Source: Clostridiales bacterium (GTDB taxonomy: Bacteria; Bacillota; Clostridia; Oscillospirales; CAG-272). Taken from it: 36,024 nucleotides of DNA. Under the pieces are notes generated by a model. That model was not told the DNA's origin. It did not search any database and saw nothing but the letters and a program-made list of their open reading frames with translations. This document shows positions 17,355-25,704 of this stretch, piece after piece. The stretch's first letter is position 1. Every line of letters begins with the position of its first letter. The stretch covers positions 1 to 36,024 of the forward strand of contig JAAWDG010000002.1 in NCBI GenBank assembly GCA_022793655.1, read 5' to 3'. The position numbers and the translations under genes were made by a program.

Positions 17355-17573
17355 CGCTTCCTCCTCTTCATTAACATTACAAATCCAATCAATACCTACT
17401 AAGATAAACATATTATAGGTTATTCTTTAAAACTAAGCCATTAGGCCTATTTTTATGTTACTCAAATGGGTAACAAGGCCAACTTTAGAACAAATCTGTG
17501 ATTAATTTCCATTAAATACATGCGCGAGCCTGTGTCTATTATATCATATCTTTTTAGCCACCAAAAAGCTTAA

Positions 17574-17634
17574 CGGTTCCGTATTCTCCGGCAGGTTGTG
17601 CACCTGCACGGGCAGCCGCCAGACCCGTTAAATT
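17574..17634 (-). ncRNA. Structured segment in the copA leader, possible attenuator
   Basis: Read leftward, TTAACGG (17628-17634) and CCGTTAA (17574-17580) can form an outer stem followed at once by GCTTTTTGG, a terminator-like layout. Inside is the hairpin GCAGGT/ACCTGC with a 5-nt loop, plus GC-rich partners. It lies in the 370-nt leader between the predicted copA promoter and start. I recognise no known riboswitch. Confidence 0.4.
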
Positions 17635-17732
17635 TCCAAAAATGAACCCATCAAGGTTCTTCTTATTTTGCCGAAATTCGGCTCGCAAAAGTAAAAAGGT
17701 AAATTCGGGAAATAAATCTTTGATTTATTCCT

Positions 17733-17741
17733 ATTATACCA
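17733..17741 (-). promoter_or_regulatory. Extended -10 promoter for copA with start-site hairpin
   Basis: Read leftward, TGGTATAAT is directly followed by the hairpin GGAATAAATC/GATTTATTTCC (17708-17731, 3-nt loop). No strong -35 is visible. The layout copies that at 2340-2371. A second leftward TGATATAAT lies near 17540, closer to copA. Confidence 0.5.
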
Positions 17742-17784
17742 CAAAACGGCCTTTAAAATTTAAAAAAGTTTGAATTCGCAAATA

Positions 17785-17817
17785 GTGACATTTTATGAAT
17801 CAAAACAAGCGTATAAT
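17785..17817 (+). promoter_or_regulatory. Candidate spoIIE promoter with 21-nt spacing
   Basis: GTGACA (17785-17790) and TATAAT (17812-17817) are 21 nt apart. B. subtilis spoIIE and spoIIG promoters are known for such wide spacing and depend on phosphorylated Spo0A. No clear Spo0A box is visible. Confidence 0.45.
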
Positions 17818-17885
17818 CAAGCCACCATTGGATCCAAGGCGGATTCAAAAATTTTCTTTATCATCAATAGAATTCGGGGTCAATC

Positions 17886-19979
17886 ATGGAGAAAGAACAA
17901 AAAAAGGTTCACACCTTTGATCGTTTTTTTACCAGTCTTGCCGTTAAATATCTGATCAAAGACGAGCAAGATCCAAGGAAACAAATCGAACAAGGCCATC
18001 AAAGGGTTGAAGAACTGAAAAAACAAGCGATTTATCTGGTCGGCTATACCATGGCGGGACTTGCGCTCGGCGGCGCTAAAACATTTGGAAATATTGCTCC
18101 TTTCGGATGTGCATTTTTATCTTCATGCCATCTTTTTTTGCCTGTAACAACATTAGCCGCCAGCATCGGCGCACTTCTCCGGCGCAATATTCTACTGCCT
18201 ATTATTTATATCCTTCTGTTTTTATTTCGAATCACAACACGTATGTGGTTAGGCGATGACGAAGGAGTCAAAATTAAAGCCTTTACAGCCGCCTTAAGTA
18301 TGGCGCTGTATGGACTGTTAACCTGCATTATCGATGGCGTTTCTGTTCCAATACTCATCACAGCCGGCATCAGCGTGCTGGCCGCAGGCCTTGGCAGTAT
18401 ATGTTTTGATGCGCTGCAAAATATAGAGATACGCTATTCGCCGCTTTGGGAAACAGGCGTTTTTCTCTTTATATACGCCATTTCCTGCGCTTTAAAAGAC
18501 ATTACGTTTTTTTCTATTTCTCTTTCTTATATAATCGGCTTTCTTGTCACTGTTTATATCGCAGCTGAAGGCGGTCCCTTTCGCGGCAGCGCAGCTGGCT
18601 TACTTTGGGGACTTGGCTGCAAGAGTTTATATGCACCCGCCTTTGCACTAGCGGGGCTCATCGCGGGCAAAATCCAGTCTATGCTATTAGGAGTTGGCGG
18701 CGGCGCGATTTTATGTATGGTTTACGCCTCTTGGGCCGGTGGTTATCATGCTATACGAGAATTTCTGCCGGATATTAGCATTGCGGCCGTATTATATGCA
18801 CCTTTATTTAAATATGGTATTATTCCAAAAACCAAATTATTCGGTGAGATCTATGAAAAAGATGAGGAATTAGAAAAAACGGCCTATGAGGCCGCCGCTG
18901 GTGAAGAAACCGAATCGAGACTCTCCTCTATGTCAGAAGCGCTGCATTCTCTCTCAGCCATTTTTTACGGCATGTCTGACCGCATTAAAAATACAGACAG
19001 CTATGAAGCAAGCGCCGACATGACAGAGGTATTTGCGTCCGATTATGCATCGATGGCTGATCTCATTAAAAATGCTTTAGCCAAAAAAGAATCTTCTATT
19101 CCTGACGAAGAATTAACCCAAAAGGTAAAAAATGCGCTTTCACTAACCAATTTTAAATGCAGAACCGTCACGGTGTGTGGCACAAGGCGTAAAACCGTCA
19201 CGGCACGCGGCGTCTCTAAAACAAGCGCCGCGATTGATCCGGAAGCGCTTCGCATGCGACTTTCCAATATATGCGGACTTTGTTTCACCTGCCCCACCTT
19301 TGAGATCAATGCCGAATCAACCACGATGACCTGCCGCACCGCCCCCCGTTTGCAGGTCGAATTTGCCCACGCAGGTCTGCGAAAAAAGGGCGAGAGTGTA
19401 AGTGGTGACTGCGTTACCTGCTTTTACTCGAAAGATGATTATTTTTATGCCTTGCTATGTGATGGCATGGGAAGTGGAAAAGACGCGGCCGTCGCTGCCA
19501 GAACTTGTTGTGTTTTTTTGCAGAAGATGTTAGAAGGCGGCAACGACCCTGATATTTCCATCGAAATGCTCAATGCATTTTTGCGTGGTAAGGGCTATGA
19601 ATGTTTCGCCACCATTGACCTTTTCTGTATTGATTTATTTAACGGCACCGCCTGCTTTATTAAAGGGGGCAGCGCCCCATCTTACTTAGTACGCGCTGAG
19701 CATCAATATAAAATCACAAGTACCTCCACACCCGTTGGTATCATTAAGGAAGTACGCGCCGAACGCATCTCATTTCAAATCCAAGAGGATGACTGCATTA
19801 TCATGTTCAGCGACGGCGTAGAAGACGTTGATTCCCCCTTAATAGCCGATCAAGAGCAACCGTCTTTGTCCGGCAATTGTCAGCATATCGCCGATAATGT
19901 GCTCGCGCTTGCCAAAAAGAAGCATGGCAACCGAGATGATGCCACCGTCTGCGTTTGCAAAATTAATCGCGTATCTTAA
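17886..19979 (+). CDS. spoIIE: Stage II sporulation protein E
   Basis: This membrane-bound PP2C-type phosphatase activates sigma-F in the forespore by dephosphorylating SpoIIAA, and links to FtsZ. The 697-residue protein has a cytosolic N-terminus, about ten membrane helices (roughly 45-315), a regulatory segment (330-500) and the phosphatase domain. Metal-binding aspartates are visible in CDGMGSGKD (Asp526), FSDGVED (Asp643) and RDDATV (Asp684-685). CGLCFTCP and MTCR cysteines in the central part are typical of clostridial members. It is shorter than the 827 residues of B. subtilis. The gene stands alone, divergent from copA. Its presence shows the organism is, or descends from, a spore former. 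Confidence 0.95.
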   Translation: MEKEQKKVHTFDRFFTSLAVKYLIKDEQDPRKQIEQGHQRVEELKKQAIYLVGYTMAGLALGGAKTFGNIAPFGCAFLSSCHLFLPVTTLAASIGALLRRNILLPIIYILLFLFRITTRMWLGDDEGVKIKAFTAALSMALYGLLTCIIDGVSVPILITAGISVLAAGLGSICFDALQNIEIRYSPLWETGVFLFIYAISCALKDITFFSISLSYIIGFLVTVYIAAEGGPFRGSAAGLLWGLGCKSLYAPAFALAGLIAGKIQSMLLGVGGGAILCMVYASWAGGYHAIREFLPDISIAAVLYAPLFKYGIIPKTKLFGEIYEKDEELEKTAYEAAAGEETESRLSSMSEALHSLSAIFYGMSDRIKNTDSYEASADMTEVFASDYASMADLIKNALAKKESSIPDEELTQKVKNALSLTNFKCRTVTVCGTRRKTVTARGVSKTSAAIDPEALRMRLSNICGLCFTCPTFEINAESTTMTCRTAPRLQVEFAHAGLRKKGESVSGDCVTCFYSKDDYFYALLCDGMGSGKDAAVAARTCCVFLQKMLEGGNDPDISIEMLNAFLRGKGYECFATIDLFCIDLFNGTACFIKGGSAPSYLVRAEHQYKITSTSTPVGIIKEVRAERISFQIQEDDCIIMFSDGVEDVDSPLIADQEQPSLSGNCQHIADNVLALAKKKHGNRDDATVCVCKINRVS

Positions 19980-19980
19980 A

Positions 19981-20030
19981 AAAGCTTACGGCGTCGAATC
20001 GCACTTATTTCGACGCTGTAAGCTTTTGTT
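19981..20030. terminator. Bidirectional terminator overlapping a coding end
   Basis: An 18-bp stem (arms 19981-19998 and 20009-20026, one G-T pair) ends spoIIE. Its right arm is also the last six codons of the convergent exonuclease gene, whose TAA lies in the loop. Confidence 0.85.
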
Positions 20031-20643
20031 TTTCTTTTTTGGAAGGATGACAATAATGCCGTTCGGGTCTTGGCGACACGGGATAGACTTGTATTCCCCG
20101 TGCCACATCCAGCTTTTTACACACTAAAGAGGTGTGATAAGCATCTGAAAAAGCATCATGGCCAGGCATAGACTGTTTAATACCCAAAAATTCACAGGCT
20201 GCCGCCAAAGACCATTGCCTGTTTTCACCATTCGTTTGCGCATTATAAATATGCTGCAAATTATAGCAATCTGGAATGAATGATGTATCCATCTTATGCG
20301 CCAGCAAATTATCACATAACATAGGCATATCATCGGGTCCCCACGTGATGAATACAAAATCTTGCCCGCACCAAGCTAAAAAATCAGCAACGACCGCTTC
20401 AAACGGCAGTGCGTCCTCGATTGTTTTTTCACTGATTCCGGTGATTTTTTTTACATAAGGCTGCATGCGACGATAAAAAACAGGCTTAATATACTGTTTA
20501 AAACGACCACACTCATGTAAAGACTCGTCCAGCTTAACTGCGCCAATCTCAATAATCTCACCCACTAAAGGAAAAGGAACCATACTCGGTTTTTTATTAA
20601 TTGGCGGTTGATTCCACTCCATATCCAAAACAATATAGTTCAT
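20005..20643 (-). CDS. DEDDh-type 3'-5' exonuclease (KapD/ERI-1-like)
   Basis: A 212-residue nuclease of the DnaQ-like superfamily. The first metal motif is VLDMEW (Asp7, Glu9), the second Asp lies in the TWGPDD segment, and the third motif is GHDAFSDAYHT with the general-base His. The spacing and the MEWNQP start resemble KapD and ERI-1-like exonucleases, which trim RNA or DNA ends. It is free-standing, not fused to a polymerase. A lysine-rich tail (KKEKQKLTASK) is partly encoded by the shared terminator stem. mgtC lies 91 nt upstream, so the two may be co-transcribed. Confidence 0.85.
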   Translation of the reverse strand: MNYIVLDMEWNQPPINKKPSMVPFPLVGEIIEIGAVKLDESLHECGRFKQYIKPVFYRRMQPYVKKITGISEKTIEDALPFEAVVADFLAWCGQDFVFITWGPDDMPMLCDNLLAHKMDTSFIPDCYNLQHIYNAQTNGENRQWSLAAACEFLGIKQSMPGHDAFSDAYHTSLVCKKLDVARGIQVYPVSPRPERHYCHPSKKEKQKLTASK

Positions 20644-20734
20644 TTAACTCTCCATTAGTACGAAAATTAGACTACAACATGCTGCAAAGTCATTAAAATC
20701 CACGCACACCATTTTTTCATAGTCACATCGCGTG

Positions 20735-21430
20735 TTAAATTTCCAGCGTCAGAACATCCTGATTTGTTTCGGCGATAGCAAAAAGCTCATCCATGGGCAC
20801 TTTAGAAGAAACCTTCACGGTGATACGAACAGTTTCTGTTTCGCCCTCTCGCTTAAAACGATATCCCTCTATCATCGCATGATAGTGAACAAGCTGTTCT
20901 TTTAGACGTTCCAAAGCGCCTTCTTCATGCCGAATCGTAATCGTCAGCTCACTATAAAATGAGGTATCCAGACTTTTAAGACAAAGATGTAATAGAATCT
21001 GTAAAGCCAGCATAACGCCTGTGGTAAAAATGCCCACTGTATAAAGGCCAGCACCAATGGCCATAGCCACCCCAGAGGTAGCCCACAGGCCCGCCGCTGT
21101 CGTTAAGCCTTTAATCGATGTATTTTTGACAAAGATCACACCGGCGCCAATAAAACCCATACCCGTCATAATGTTTGAAGCAATTCGAGAAGGATCCGCC
21201 GATAAACCGTCTTTCAACACATCATAAAACCCATATTTAGATACAATCATCATCACCGCAGCGCCAAGCGCAATAATAATATGAGTGCGAATACCAGCCC
21301 CTTTTTGCCGGTGGCTCCGTTCAATACCAATGACGCCTCCACAAACAACAGCCAGCAAAATACGTATCACACAGGTGAGAAAGAACCAATTTTGCCCTGG
21401 TGCTGAAAAAAACAGCTGCTCTACATTCAT
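20735..21430 (-). CDS. MgtC/SapB family membrane protein
   Basis: This 231-residue protein has about five membrane helices with family motifs GGVIGIERSHRQKGAGIRTH and GMGFIGAGVIF, then a soluble ACT-like C-terminal domain (about 155-231) ending DVLTLEI. MgtC proteins modulate ATP synthase and survival at low magnesium in pathogens; other members have unknown roles. No magnesium transporter is adjacent, so magnesium dependence is only inferred. The start has AAAGGAT 11 nt upstream and lies 35 nt after the lysozyme gene, consistent with an operon. Confidence 0.92.
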   Translation of the reverse strand: MNVEQLFFSAPGQNWFFLTCVIRILLAVVCGGVIGIERSHRQKGAGIRTHIIIALGAAVMMIVSKYGFYDVLKDGLSADPSRIASNIMTGMGFIGAGVIFVKNTSIKGLTTAAGLWATSGVAMAIGAGLYTVGIFTTGVMLALQILLHLCLKSLDTSFYSELTITIRHEEGALERLKEQLVHYHAMIEGYRFKREGETETVRITVKVSSKVPMDELFAIAETNQDVLTLEI

Positions 21431-21465
21431 TCTATCATAATCCTTTCTACCATAAACAAGGCAGC

Positions 21466-22797
21466 TTATGACAGTTCTTCAGCCAATCTTGTCTCAATTC
21501 GATAGACAATCGCCGCGCATTCAGCCCGTGTAGCGGTATCCATCGGGCTAAACTTGCCATGCCCTGTTCCAAATAAAATACCGGCTCCGCTCATCGCTTT
21601 GACACTATCAAGCGCCCAGTCGGAAATTTCTTCTTCATCTACAAAGTTGTTTTCATATTCTCCGGTAAAGGTAATGCCCTGATAAGCCGCATAATTACTA
21701 ATCATTAAGCACATTTGTTCTCGCGTCAGGCTCTCATCGGGTGCAAAAAACTCGTCCGACATACCCGCCACTACATGATTCTCATACGCCCACATGACAT
21801 ATGGTCCATAATATTCCTCCATATCAACGTCAAGAAAGTTGCTTTCAACTTGATATTCGTTTATATCCACCTTGTTCATACGCCCTAAAATGGAGACAAA
21901 CATCGCTCTTGTCACCGGCACATCCGGCGAAAACTCCGTCTTTGACGTGCCGGCAATCAGCTTGTTCTCATATGTATATTTGGCACTTGGATAAAACCAA
22001 TCTTTTAACTTTACATCGGTAAACGGCAAATCCGGATCATACTCAAGCGCTTTAAAACCATTGAGTCCGTTCTTTTCAATATATGCAGGATAGTCCACAT
22101 AACATACATCACGATCGACATTCCCATAAATCCCATCGACTTTGCCCGTAGATGTATACTGCCACATACCGTAAGAATCGCTGTGATCCCCCGAATCGGT
22201 TCCATCTTTTGTCCAAAGAGCCAGCCACAGCGGATATTGCTTTAAGCGAGAGGAATCTAAATAATTGCGAAACCAGTTTAAATTCGCATAAACGCCGGCA
22301 TAATAATCGTCTTTTTTCATTTCATCAAGAAATGCAAGCGCCCAGTTTGTACGCTGTTCCGTGGTATAAGCAATCTTCTCGCCATCTTCATTTTCATATT
22401 CTAACAGGCACTTATCCTCCATATCGTAATAGACAGGATATTCAAACACTTTGCCCTTAATCCACTGTTTTAAATCTTTTGCGTCCTGCACAGCCTCGGC
22501 CGTGCTTTCCGCATAGGAATACATATAACAACCGACGGACAAACCAGCCTCTTTCGCCGCCTTATAATAATCCTCAAACAAAATATCTTTGCCACCTGTA
22601 TAGCCCGCACGCAAAATGACAAATCCGATACCATCGTTTTTGATTTTGTGAAAATCAACATCCTTGCCTTGCCAGCGCGAAATATCAATACCATATATTT
22701 TATCATAAGCCCGAGGGCAATGCAAGAGCAATGGATTTAGCAACATGCCAAACGCTAAAACAAATAAAATCCACTTTATTCTATAGTTCTTTTTCAT
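21466..22797 (-). CDS. GH25 lysozyme with three SLH domains
   Basis: A secreted muramidase of 443 residues. An N-terminal hydrophobic segment (about 8-26) acts as a signal peptide or anchor. The glycoside hydrolase 25 domain (about 33-250) has GIDISRWQG and the catalytic region YYDMED, as in Cellosyl and Lyc family enzymes. Three S-layer homology domains follow (about 255-440: FTDVKLKDWFYPSA, FLDVDMEEYYGPYV, FVDEEEISDWALDS), which bind pyruvylated wall polymers. It probably remodels or turns over peptidoglycan at the cell surface. AGAGGAG precedes the ATG. A csaB-type pyruvyl transferase is not in the window. Confidence 0.93.
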   Translation of the reverse strand: MKKNYRIKWILFVLAFGMLLNPLLLHCPRAYDKIYGIDISRWQGKDVDFHKIKNDGIGFVILRAGYTGGKDILFEDYYKAAKEAGLSVGCYMYSYAESTAEAVQDAKDLKQWIKGKVFEYPVYYDMEDKCLLEYENEDGEKIAYTTEQRTNWALAFLDEMKKDDYYAGVYANLNWFRNYLDSSRLKQYPLWLALWTKDGTDSGDHSDSYGMWQYTSTGKVDGIYGNVDRDVCYVDYPAYIEKNGLNGFKALEYDPDLPFTDVKLKDWFYPSAKYTYENKLIAGTSKTEFSPDVPVTRAMFVSILGRMNKVDINEYQVESNFLDVDMEEYYGPYVMWAYENHVVAGMSDEFFAPDESLTREQMCLMISNYAAYQGITFTGEYENNFVDEEEISDWALDSVKAMSGAGILFGTGHGKFSPMDTATRAECAAIVYRIETRLAEELS

Positions 22798-23001
22798 TCT
22801 TCATCTCCTCTTCGCCCATTGGTGGAAACGCATCCACTTCCTTCAAAGCAAGTATACGCGCAAAACCAGCTGTGGCCGCATATTCAAAACACCATTCGTA
22901 TCAATACAATCTAAATTTCGCATGGTTTCCTATTTCATTATAGTATAAATTCCGACAAAAATCAATTATGGAATTTATGGCAGTTTGACTCTATATTGCA
23001 A

Positions 23002-23040
23002 GCAAAATAAGAACACTGTCTCTAAAAAGAGACAGTGTTC
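23002..23040 (-). terminator. Terminator of typA
   Basis: A perfect 12-bp stem (GAACACTGTCTC with GAGACAGTGTTC, 6-nt loop) directly follows the typA stop and is trailed by TTATTTTG in the leftward transcript. Confidence 0.9.
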
Positions 23041-23041
23041 A

Positions 23042-24880
23042 CTATTCGTTTTTAGCAGCCTCTTTTTTCTTAGACTGTTCCTTCATGCGTAAACTGTTAT
23101 CCAAAATTTTCTTGCGCAGCCGAATACTTTTGGGCGTTACCTCAATCATCTCGTCGTCTGCAATAAATTCAATCGCTTCCTCTAATGAAAAAACAACAGG
23201 CGGCGTAAGCAACAGCTTTTCATCAGCGCCAGAAGAACGAATCGAAGTCAAATGCTTTTTCTTGCAAACATTGACCGCAATGTCACCAAGTTTTGGTGAA
23301 CGGCCGACAATCATGCCCTCATAAACAGGCGTTTGCGGACCAATAAACATCTCGCCCCGTTCTTGGGTATTATATAAACCATAAGTCGTAGCCTCACCCG
23401 ATTCAGAAGCAATCAACGACCCGGTGTAACGCCGCACAATATCGCCTTTATACGGTTCATAGCCGTCAAAAATAGAGTTCATAATGCCCTCGCCTCGGGT
23501 ATCGGTTAAAAACTCAGCGCGATAACCAATTAAACAGCGGGCTGGAATCTTATATTCAATTCTGGTTCGGCCATTATGAGCGGCCATATCCAAAAACTCG
23601 CCTTTTCGCGAACCTAATTTTTCCATTACACTGCCCACGGCTCCATCCGGCACATCAATCAGCACCCGTTCCATAGGCTCTTGCTTCACACCGTCAATTT
23701 CATGTAAAATAACTCTGGGCGTACCAACTGCTAACTCATAGCCCTCTCGCCGCATATTTTCAATCAAAATGGAAAGATGCATCTCACCCCGTCCACATAC
23801 CCGGAAAGACTCGGTTGTCTGCCCTTCTTCCACCCGCAAGGACACGTCTTTTAAAAGTTCTCCAAACAACCTGGAGCGCAGCTGCCGTGATGTAACAAAT
23901 TTGCCCTCGCGTCCGGCCAGCGGCGAATCATTCACCGAAAATGTCATTTCGAGCGTCGGCTCGCTAATCTTGACAAACGGCAGCGGATCTAATTGCTCTT
24001 TATCACAGATTGTATCGCCAATCGTAATATCCTCTGCCCCTGAAAAAGAGACAATATCACCCGGCATAGCAAACTCTGCCTGTACTTTATTTAATCCTTC
24101 AAACTGATAAAGAGAGACGATTTTTGTATTTTTCTTTTTATCGGGTTCATGATAGTTGACAATCGCTACCTCACGCCCTACCTGAAGCCGTCCATTTTCC
24201 ACCCGGCCAATGCCAATACGTCCGACATACTCGTTATAATCAATCGAGGATACCAACATCTGCAAAGGCGCTTCTTCATCGCCATGTGGCGGCTCAATAT
24301 ACTCAACAATCGTATCAAAAAGAGGCCTTAAGTCTTGTCCCGCTTCAAAAGGCGAAAGCGACGCGGTGCCTGCTTTGCCCGAACAGAATATCATGGGAGA
24401 ATCTAACTGTTCATCGGTTGCTTCTAATTCCATAAGCAACTCTAAAACCTCTTCTTCCACCTCTTCCAAACGCGCATCCGGCCGGTCAATTTTGTTAATC
24501 ACCACAATTACTCTGTGATTTAACTCTAATGCCTTCTGCAATACAAAACGGGTCTGGGGCATAGGACCTTCGGCCGCGTCCACTAACAGCAGCACGCCGT
24601 TTACCATCTTCAAAATACGCTCTACCTCGCCGCCAAAATCCGCATGGCCAGGTGTATCAATAATATTGATTTTATGCTCGCCATACCGCACCGCTGTATT
24701 TTTAGCTAATATAGTAATGCCGCGCTCCCGCTCTATATCATTTGAGTCCATTACCCTCTCGGTAGCCGTTTGATTGTCCCTGTAAACGCCGCATTGTTTC
24801 AGCATTTCATCAATCAAAGTCGTTTTACCATGGTCGACGTGTGCAATAATCGCAATATTTCTTAAATCTTCTCTAACCAA
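23042..24880 (-). CDS. typA: Translational GTPase TypA/BipA
   Basis: A ribosome-associated GTPase of 612 residues related to EF-G, linked to 50S assembly and stress growth. G1 is [10 protein letters not shown]2 is in ERERGITI, G3 is [12 protein letters not shown] and G4 is [11 protein letters not shown]-like domains and the BipA-specific C-terminal domain ([14 protein letters not shown]) follow, with a basic tail. The start is TTG (24878-24880) behind [22 protein letters not shown] is the expected N-terminus. A leader with a stem (AATAGG at 24912-24917 with CCTATT at 24956-24961, read from the plus strand) precedes it. Confidence 0.97.
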   Translation of the reverse strand: MVREDLRNIAIIAHVDHGKTTLIDEMLKQCGVYRDNQTATERVMDSNDIERERGITILAKNTAVRYGEHKINIIDTPGHADFGGEVERILKMVNGVLLLVDAAEGPMPQTRFVLQKALELNHRVIVVINKIDRPDARLEEVEEEVLELLMELEATDEQLDSPMIFCSGKAGTASLSPFEAGQDLRPLFDTIVEYIEPPHGDEEAPLQMLVSSIDYNEYVGRIGIGRVENGRLQVGREVAIVNYHEPDKKKNTKIVSLYQFEGLNKVQAEFAMPGDIVSFSGAEDITIGDTICDKEQLDPLPFVKISEPTLEMTFSVNDSPLAGREGKFVTSRQLRSRLFGELLKDVSLRVEEGQTTESFRVCGRGEMHLSILIENMRREGYELAVGTPRVILHEIDGVKQEPMERVLIDVPDGAVGSVMEKLGSRKGEFLDMAAHNGRTRIEYKIPARCLIGYRAEFLTDTRGEGIMNSIFDGYEPYKGDIVRRYTGSLIASESGEATTYGLYNTQERGEMFIGPQTPVYEGMIVGRSPKLGDIAVNVCKKKHLTSIRSSGADEKLLLTPPVVFSLEEAIEFIADDEMIEVTPKSIRLRKKILDNSLRMKEQSKKKEAAKNE

Positions 24881-24904
24881 TTTGTTACCTCTATCCTACA
24901 AAAA

Positions 24905-24970
24905 ATCTTCCAATAGGTCGCCCTTTCGGGGGCGTACCAGTATGCCGTGCCTTGTCCTATTCTTTAAGAT
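24905..24970 (-). promoter_or_regulatory. Hairpin in the typA leader
   Basis: AATAGG (24912-24917) pairs with CCTATT (24956-24961), extended outward by ATCTT/AAGAT after a small internal loop. Inside is CGCCC/GGGCG with a 6-nt loop. It ends 25 nt before the TTG start. Its function is unknown. Confidence 0.4.
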
Positions 24971-25069
24971 AAAAAAACTCACGACAGTATAGTATACCAT
25001 ATATTTAACAAAATGGAAAGACCCCCTGCCATATAATTCGCCGCATTTCCCGTTTTTTTATAGAAAAAC

Positions 25070-25124
25070 CTTTTTCTTGACGAAAACACTTTTTCTTGAC
25101 GAAAAAGGAAACAAATGCTACACT
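25070..25124 (+). promoter_or_regulatory. Doubled TTGACG segment and rightward promoter without a sense gene
   Basis: A 17-bp segment (CTTTTTCTTGACGAAAA) occurs at 25070-25086 and 25089-25105. The second TTGACG (25096-25101) is 17 nt from TACACT (25119-25124), a plausible promoter. The transcript would run into 25131-25250 and then antisense to the next genes. No open reading frame follows on this strand. Confidence 0.5.
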
Positions 25125-25154
25125 ATGCATGATCTATTCGCATAAACAAAACGG

Positions 25155-25175
25155 CGCCGGATTAAAAATCCGACG
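25155..25175 (-). terminator. Terminator of the three-gene cluster
   Basis: A 9-bp stem (CGCCGGATT with AATCCGACG, one G-U pair, loop AAA) is followed in the leftward transcript by CCGTTTTGTTT. It lies 80 nt after the last gene. Confidence 0.65.
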
Positions 25176-25189
25176 CACGAATATACAAC

Positions 25190-25239
25190 CCTATATAATC
25201 AGTGCATAAATAAGCAGATTATATAGGATTGATCCTATA
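25190..25239. repeat. Mutually exclusive inverted repeats
   Basis: CCTATATAATC (25190-25200) pairs perfectly with GATTATATAGG (25217-25227) over a 16-nt spacer. The same middle arm also forms ATATAGGAT/ATCCTATAT (25221-25240, 2-nt loop). The two hairpins cannot coexist. Confidence 0.7.
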
Positions 25240-25254
25240 TGCTCCAATCGAGGT

Positions 25255-25599
25255 TTATAAACCCATAACGAACAGAAGCGCAAGCATAATAATCAGATCA
25301 ATATCTGCCTTTGAATTCATCAGCATAACAATTAAGCCAATCAGTAAAAGGTCTTCCATATCGATTTTATGCGAAAAAAGATGACCTAAAATCCCATCTA
25401 AAAATCCGCCCTGTTTCTCTTGATGATCACAACACGTCTCAATGGGTGGCTCCGGGTCAGGCACAGACGGACTGCACGGGGCAGACAGCATGACCTCTTC
25501 TGACTCTTCACGTGATTCCTCAGGTGGCTCAGATGAATACGCCACTCCGTTATATCCAGGCGGCAGGCCGCCCGAATCAGGATATCTGCCCAGATACAT
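25255..25599 (-). CDS. Small protein with proline/acid-rich front and hydrophobic tail
   Basis: A 114-residue protein of unknown function. The first 60 residues are rich in Pro, Gly, Glu and Ser with a few Cys. The C-terminal half has KIDMEDLLLIGLIVMLMN and DLIIMLALLFVMGL, two short hydrophobic stretches separated by NSKAD. The repeated acidic-plus-leucine pattern resembles small clostridial proteins I recall beside spore-coat or sporulation genes, but I cannot name the family. AAGG lies 8 nt before the ATG. It is last in a cluster with the two upstream genes, about 100 nt after them. Confidence 0.7.
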   Translation of the reverse strand: MYLGRYPDSGGLPPGYNGVAYSSEPPEESREESEEVMLSAPCSPSVPDPEPPIETCCDHQEKQGGFLDGILGHLFSHKIDMEDLLLIGLIVMLMNSKADIDLIIMLALLFVMGL

Positions 25600-25704
25600 G
25601 ATTATAACCTTCCCTTCTGTAATGAATCCGAGAGAAACACCAACCCATTTTTAGGCACACCCAAGAACGCGTATACCCGTTTGGTAAATAGGCTGCATGC
25701 AAAT

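Noticed and set aside
17574-17634. Known riboswitch (NiCo, cobalamin, guanidine) or tRNA-Sec in the copA leader
   Set aside because: GC-rich segments invite these comparisons, but the conserved cores (GGGACAG, GCCACTG, ACGAG, the T-loop) are absent or in the wrong order.
17770-17955. Short rightward frame before spoIIE
   Set aside because: It overlaps the spoIIE promoter and start in another frame and has no ribosome-binding site.
25190-25240. Terminator for the three-gene cluster in the alternative hairpins
   Set aside because: Neither hairpin is followed by a T run in the leftward direction; the stem at 25155-25175 fits better.
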